Positions 60,090-64,000 of a stretch of 64,000 nt of DNA are shown here, piece by piece (the first letter of the stretch is position 1; every line of letters begins with the position of its first letter). The DNA is from Cupriavidus phytohabitans (lineage in GTDB: Bacteria > Pseudomonadota > Gammaproteobacteria > Burkholderiales > Burkholderiaceae), in contig NZ_AUFE01000001.1 in the NCBI RefSeq assembly GCF_000426345.1, positions 1-64,000 on the forward strand, in the 5' to 3' direction. The notes under the pieces were generated by a model that was not told where the DNA came from, made no database searches, and saw only the letters and a list, made by a program, of their open reading frames with translations. A program made the position numbers and the translations under genes.

Positions 60090-61340
60090 TTACAGCCACG
60101 GCGTGGGACTCAGGCAGTTCTGCGCGCGCCAGCCGTGCAGCCACTGCAGCGCGTCGTAGAACTGGGACTGGCTGCGGCCGGTCCACAGGCTGTTGCGCAC
60201 CAGCCGGTCGACGCCCCTGGCGTGGTAGACGCGGCCCATGTCGCGCGCGGCGTAGAGCACGCGCGCGGTGCGCGGGATGCGGGCCTGCTCGTACAGCTTG
60301 AAGGCGGCGGCGTAGTCGCCATCCGCGGCTTTCACCGCCGCGCCCAGCGTCACCGCATCTTCCAGCGCCTGGCAGGCACCTTGTGCCACGTACTGGGTCA
60401 TCGGGTGCGCGGCATCGCCGAGGATGGTGGCGCGGCCGAAGCTCCAGCGCTCGACCGGGTCGCGGTCGGCGGTGGCCCAGCGCTTCCATGAGGTCGGCCG
60501 GTCCAGCATCTGGTGCGGCAGCGGGTGAATGCCCTGGAAATACGACAGCACTTCTTCCTTGCTGCCGTCGCGCACGCCCCAAGTCTCCTGTTCGCGGCTG
60601 TGGAAGGTCACCACCAGGTTGTACTGCTGGCCGCCACGCAGCGGGTAATGCACCAGGTGGCAGTTCGGGCCGGCCCACACCACCGGGGCGTTGACCTGCA
60701 GGTCCTGCGGCATGTTGGCCACGTCGACCACCGCGCGGTAGACCACGTGCCCGGTCACGCGCACTTCATCGCCGATCAGCGCCTGGCGGATCGCGGACTT
60801 GACGCCGTCGCAGCCGATCACCGCATCGCCGCGGTGGTGCTCGCCATGCTGGTCGATCACGGTCACGCCGTTGTCGTCCTGCAGCAGTTGCTCCACGCGC
60901 GTGCTGGTGCGGAAGGTGATCAGCGGATGGTCCTGCACGGCTTCCAGAATCGACAGGTGGATGTCGGCGCGGTGGATCACCGCATACGGGTTGCCGAAGC
61001 GCTCGCGGTACGGCTGCCCGACATCCACTTGCGCGATGACGCTGGTGTCGATGGCGTCGCGCAGGCTGAGGTAGTCGGTAAAGACCGCGCGGCCGCGCGC
61101 GGCCTCGCCCACTCCCAGCGCATCGAGCGCGGCGAAGGCGTTGGCGGCCAGCTGGATGCCGGCGCCGATCTCGCCGATCTGCTCGGCCTGCTCCAGCAGT
61201 TCGATGCGGATGCCCTGGCGTGCCAGCGCCAGCGCCGCGGCCAGGCCGCCGATGCCGCCGCCGATGATGAGGACCTTGCCGGTCGCGTTGTTGGTCGCGT
61301 TGTTGGTCGCGTTGTTGGTCGCGTTGTTGGTGCTGCTCAT
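60090..61340 (-). CDS. 3-hydroxybenzoate 6-hydroxylase (FAD monooxygenase)
   Basis: A 416-residue class A flavin monooxygenase. The N-terminus has an unusual NNAT tandem repeat (residues 5-20) before the FAD loop GGGIGG (27-32). The DG motif (GCDGVKSAIR) and GDAAHPMTQYVAQGA with the second FAD contact are intact. In the company of gentisate ring-cleavage genes it is most likely 3-hydroxybenzoate 6-monooxygenase, giving gentisate; salicylate 5-hydroxylase would be a different enzyme type. GGAG precedes the ATG. Confidence 0.87.
   Translation of the reverse strand: MSSTNNATNNATNNATNNATGKVLIIGGGIGGLAAALALARQGIRIELLEQAEQIGEIGAGIQLAANAFAALDALGVGEAARGRAVFTDYLSLRDAIDTSVIAQVDVGQPYRERFGNPYAVIHRADIHLSILEAVQDHPLITFRTSTRVEQLLQDDNGVTVIDQHGEHHRGDAVIGCDGVKSAIRQALIGDEVRVTGHVVYRAVVDVANMPQDLQVNAPVVWAGPNCHLVHYPLRGGQQYNLVVTFHSREQETWGVRDGSKEEVLSYFQGIHPLPHQMLDRPTSWKRWATADRDPVERWSFGRATILGDAAHPMTQYVAQGACQALEDAVTLGAAVKAADGDYAAAFKLYEQARIPRTARVLYAARDMGRVYHARGVDRLVRNSLWTGRSQSQFYDALQWLHGWRAQNCLSPTPWL
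61281..61331 (-). repeat. Four-copy 12-bp tandem repeat in the hydroxylase 5' end
   Basis: The unit GGTCGCGTTGTT (plus strand) occurs four times without change, plus three more bases. On the coding strand each unit encodes Asn-Asn-Ala-Thr. Because 12 is a multiple of three, copy-number changes keep the frame. Confidence 0.9.
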
Positions 61341-61368
61341 GTCTGTCTCCTGGCCTGCGCCGCTGGCG

Positions 61369-62010
61369 TCAGGCGGTGTAGTCTGGCTGGCGCGCGGGCG
61401 CGGCCTGGGCGAAGGCGGGATGGGTGCTGGCGTGGGCGTAGACCGCCAGCGCGCGCTCGTAGCGGCCCAGGTCGCAGCCCATGCGCAGGGCATTGGCCAC
61501 CTGCGGCACCAGCGCGACATCGGCCAGCGTGGGCGCATTGCCGAAGCACCAGTTGCCGTGGCCGTGACGTGCCAGCAGCCGTTCCACGCCGGCCATGCCT
61601 TCGTCGATCCAGTGGCGGTACCAGGCGTCCTTCTGCTCTGGCGTGGCCTTCAGCGTGTCCTGCAGGTAGCGCAGCACGCGCAGGTTGTTGACCGGGTGGA
61701 TATCGCATCCGACCAGCATTGACAGCTCCAGCACGCGTGCGCGCTGCACAGGATCCTGAGGCAGCAGGCGCGGCTCGGGATGGCGCGCGTCCAGGTAGTC
61801 GATGATCGCGAACGACTGGCCCAGCGTGAAGTCGCCGTCGACCAGCGCGGGCACGGAAGCGGACGGGTTGATGCCATCGACATACTCCGCCTCGCGGTGC
61901 TGGCCGGTGCGGATATTGACGCCGAGGTAGTCGTACGGCAGGCCCTTGAGGGCCAGCGCGATGCGCACCCGGTAGGAAGTCGAGCTGTTGAAGAAACTGT
62001 AGAGCTGCAT
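61369..62010 (-). CDS. nagL: Maleylpyruvate isomerase (zeta-class GST-like)
   Basis: A 213-residue glutathione transferase-fold protein. NSSTSYRVRIALALKG (N-terminal, near 9-24) is the zeta-class signature. In gentisate breakdown it converts maleylpyruvate to fumarylpyruvate with glutathione. Its place between fumarylpyruvate hydrolase and the hydroxylase genes makes this much more likely than maleylacetoacetate isomerase. It follows the hydrolase gene by 36 bp. Confidence 0.88.
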   Translation of the reverse strand: MQLYSFFNSSTSYRVRIALALKGLPYDYLGVNIRTGQHREAEYVDGINPSASVPALVDGDFTLGQSFAIIDYLDARHPEPRLLPQDPVQRARVLELSMLVGCDIHPVNNLRVLRYLQDTLKATPEQKDAWYRHWIDEGMAGVERLLARHGHGNWCFGNAPTLADVALVPQVANALRMGCDLGRYERALAVYAHASTHPAFAQAAPARQPDYTA

Positions 62011-62046
62011 GGTTCGGAGTGCCTGTGTGCTGTGCGTGGCGCGGGA

Positions 62047-62745
62047 TCAGACCACGCGCACGGTCAGTTCGCCCAGGCCGTCGACGCCGGTGACCATGGT
62101 GTCGCCGGCTTTGACCGCGCCCACGCCTTCAGGGGTGCCGGTGAAGATGACGTCGCCCGGCTCCAGGCGGAAGAACTGCGACAGGTAGGCCACGGTCTCG
62201 GCGACCGACCAGATCAGGTGCGCCACGGTACTGCGCTGCCTGGTCTCGCCGTTGACGGTCAGCCAGAGCCCGGCCTGCTGCGGATGACCGATGTCGCTGG
62301 CGCGGTGGATCGGGCCGACCGGCGCCGACGCATCGAAGGCCTTGCCGATTTCCCAGGGGCGGCCCATCTCGCGCATCTTCATCTGCAGGTCGCGGCGGGT
62401 CATGTCGAGGCCGACAGCGTAGCCCCACACGTGCTCGAGCGCCTGCTCGACGGGGATATCCGAGCCGCCCTTGCCGATCACGGCCACCAGCTCTGCCTCG
62501 TAGTGGTAGTTCTGCGTCTGCGCCGGATACGGCAGGTCGAGCGTGGTGCCGGCCTGCACCGGGACGATGGCGTCGGCCGGCTTGCAGAAGAAGAACGGCG
62601 GCTCGCGGTCGGGATCGAAGCCCATTTCGCGGGCGTGGGCGGCGTAGTTGCGGCCGACGCAGTAGACGCGGCGCACGGCGAACTGGTCATCGCTGCCGGC
62701 AACGGGGATGGCAACGGTGGCGGGGGGCGTGAAGACGTAGGACAT
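62047..62745 (-). CDS. nagK: Fumarylpyruvate hydrolase (FAH family)
   Basis: A 232-residue hydrolase of the fumarylacetoacetase family. NYHYEAELVAVIG (metal-binding Glu pair) and FTGTPEGVGAVKAGD are typical. It splits fumarylpyruvate into fumarate and pyruvate, the last step of the gentisate route. The start is the ATG at 62745, eight bases after GGAAG; a TTG two codons earlier is unlikely. Confidence 0.9.
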   Translation of the reverse strand: MSYVFTPPATVAIPVAGSDDQFAVRRVYCVGRNYAAHAREMGFDPDREPPFFFCKPADAIVPVQAGTTLDLPYPAQTQNYHYEAELVAVIGKGGSDIPVEQALEHVWGYAVGLDMTRRDLQMKMREMGRPWEIGKAFDASAPVGPIHRASDIGHPQQAGLWLTVNGETRQRSTVAHLIWSVAETVAYLSQFFRLEPGDVIFTGTPEGVGAVKAGDTMVTGVDGLGELTVRVV

Positions 62746-62836
62746 GGTCAAGGCTTCCAGGGATTTGTCAGGTGAGCGGCGGCCCGGCGGTGCCGGCTGG
62801 CACCGCGCGCGGCGGCTGTTGTCAGGGGTTGGCGGG

Positions 62837-62875
62837 CTCAGGTGCGCGACTCAGGTGCGCGACTCAGGTGCGAGA
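62837..62875. repeat. Three-copy 13-bp repeat at the gentisate dioxygenase stop
   Basis: The unit CTCAGGTGCGCGA occurs twice exactly and a third time with one change. On the minus strand each copy carries the same TGA that ends the gentisate dioxygenase gene, so the stop codon is repeated. Confidence 0.85.
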
Positions 62876-63910
62876 CTCGCGCAGCAGGTTCAGCGCGGAC
62901 AGCACCGGCCGGTCGGAATAGCTGAACAGCACGGCGTCTTCCAGCGCGCCGAGCTGCACCGGCGCCCACGACGGCGCCACGAACACGTCGCGCGGCTCGA
63001 ACTGGAACTGCGCATCGCCGATGCGCACGGTGCCGCGCCCTTCCACCACGCTGTACACGGTGGCATCGGTGCTGCGGTAGGTCTTGCCCTGGAAGCCCGC
63101 CGGCAGGTACTGCATGAAGGTAGCGATGGTCGGCATCGGCCAGCCGCCGGTGGCAGGGTTGACATAGCGCAGCTTGACGCCGTCCCAGGGATCGAGTTCG
63201 CCGTTGCGGTAAAGCTGGTCCAGCGCCTCGCGCGACCGGGCGTACGGGTAGCTGAAGATCGGCGAGGTGGGATCGGTCACGCGGTGCCGCACCGGCACCA
63301 TGTTGTGCCCGAAGCGGGCAAAGCTGTCGCCTTCGGCGCGGGTCACGGGCTGCTGCGACTCGGGGTAGTTCTCGGCAAAGCCGGCGTCGAACTGCTGCAC
63401 CAGCGGGATATCCAGGCCGTCGAGCCATACCACCGGCTCGCCGCCGTCCTCTGCGCTCGGATTGCCATGGTCATGCCAGGTCCACGACGGCGTGATGATG
63501 AAATCGCCGGGATGCATGGTGGTGCGTTCGCCGTTGACGGCGGTCCAGGCGCCCTTGCCTTCGACGATGAAGCGCAGTGCCGACTGCGTATGGCGGTGGC
63601 TGGGGGCGATCTCGCCCGGCAGGATCAGCTGCAGGCCGGCGTACAGCGTCGAAGTGATGCTGGACTTGCCGGGGATGCCCGGGTTCTCCAGCACCAGCAC
63701 GCGGCGCACCGCTTCCTCGGCGCTGATGACACCGCCAGCCTGCATCACCAGCGGGCGGATCTGCGCGTACTTCCAGATGGCGGGAACGATCTGCGGCCGC
63801 GGCTGCGACGGGACCAGGGCGTGCAGCGACTCCCACAGCGGGGTCATGTGGCTGCGGCCGATTTCTTCGTAGTAGGCCACGCGGGCCGGGTCTGGGGTGT
63901 GCTCGGACAT
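62864..63910 (-). CDS. nagI: Gentisate 1,2-dioxygenase
   Basis: A 348-residue double-cupin ring-cleavage enzyme that opens gentisate to maleylpyruvate with iron. The first cupin has [16 protein letters not shown] (iron-binding His pair and Glu region, near 102) and later WTWHDHG; the second cupin lies near residue 290. The ATG at 63910 was chosen as GGAG is six bases before it and family similarity begins there. It is the first of the gentisate genes in this window; a regulator may lie further upstream. Confidence 0.92.
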   Translation of the reverse strand: MSEHTPDPARVAYYEEIGRSHMTPLWESLHALVPSQPRPQIVPAIWKYAQIRPLVMQAGGVISAEEAVRRVLVLENPGIPGKSSITSTLYAGLQLILPGEIAPSHRHTQSALRFIVEGKGAWTAVNGERTTMHPGDFIITPSWTWHDHGNPSAEDGGEPVVWLDGLDIPLVQQFDAGFAENYPESQQPVTRAEGDSFARFGHNMVPVRHRVTDPTSPIFSYPYARSREALDQLYRNGELDPWDGVKLRYVNPATGGWPMPTIATFMQYLPAGFQGKTYRSTDATVYSVVEGRGTVRIGDAQFQFEPRDVFVAPSWAPVQLGALEDAVLFSYSDRPVLSALNLLRESRT

Positions 63911-64000
63911 GCTGTCTCCGTAACTTCGTACAGGGCTTTCGAGAGCGCTTTGGGTGGGTGCCTGGATCACTGCGCACCGTCTGTGTTGTCGTTATACGCG

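Noticed and set aside
61281-61331. Phase variation (on/off switching) of the hydroxylase by the 12-bp repeat
   Set aside because: The unit length is a multiple of three, so copy-number change cannot shift the frame.
61281-62875. Repeats at 61.3 and 62.8 kb as a possible CRISPR array
   Set aside because: They are direct tandem repeats of 12 and 13 bp without spacers and lie in or at the end of coding genes.

Overview
The window looks like a stretch of a GC-rich Burkholderiales chromosome, most likely Cupriavidus or a close relative. I infer this from the codon bias, the many Bug/TctC-type solute receptors, the CoA-transferase/acyl-CoA dehydrogenase gene sets, an FlhC regulator and the gentisate pathway genes. 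I ran no search, so the genus is an inference. I see no rRNA, tRNA, CRISPR array or transposase gene. Nothing recognisable lies in bases 1-173.

Layout. (1) 0.2-6.0 kb, minus strand: an operon of a PhaC-like DUF3141 protein, a phosphate acyltransferase, acetate kinase and an enoyl-ACP reductase (FabI type). (2) 6-25 kb: mostly single housekeeping or envelope genes: small secreted proteins, a lipoprotein, a small gene behind two tandem LexA boxes, a hydroxyacid dehydrogenase, two-gene flavin monooxygenase system with an AraC regulator, entericidin, a phospholipase D-VTT fusion, a BON-domain protein, an orphan FlhC and a lipid A acyltransferase. A 160-bp palindromic MITE-like element sits exactly between two convergent genes. 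(3) 24.8-36.0 kb: an acyl-CoA catabolic region with IclR and LysR regulators, two acyl-CoA dehydrogenases, two CaiB-type CoA transferases, an acyl-CoA ligase, an enoyl-CoA hydratase and two Bug receptors. (4) 36.0-38.8 kb: a small accessory patch with an AT-rich promoter, a stand-alone P-loop ATPase, an aspartate racemase-like gene and a decayed DUF1016 (YhcG-type) fragment. (5) 38.9-55.2 kb, all minus: a 13-gene run for uptake and breakdown of an amine or peptide-like compound (Dpp-type ABC transporter, M20 hydrolase, GabT, GabD, cupin, ThDP enzyme, acetylpolyamine amidohydrolase-like protein, N-carbamoyl hydrolase-like protein, EamA exporter, aldehyde dehydrogenase), with a divergent MocR/GabR regulator at 55.4 kb. 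(6) 57.1-63.9 kb: a FAD-linked hydroxyacid dehydrogenase, then the gentisate pathway on the minus strand (gentisate dioxygenase, fumarylpyruvate hydrolase, maleylpyruvate isomerase, 3-hydroxybenzoate 6-hydroxylase, aromatic acid transporter).

How the genes work together. The gentisate set reads as a complete route from 3-hydroxybenzoate to pyruvate and fumarate. The 16-kb amine operon reads as import, deacylation or hydrolysis, transamination and aldehyde oxidation towards succinate, but its true substrate cannot be told from sequence. The acyl-CoA region holds two parallel modules, each pairing a CoA transferase and an acyl-CoA dehydrogenase with a Bug receptor, which suggests uptake and activation of carboxylic acids. 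The points most worth following up are the LexA-controlled small gene at 8.1 kb, the stop-codon-supplying palindromic element at 10.5 kb, the amine operon, and the PhaC-like/Pta/AckA/FabI cluster.
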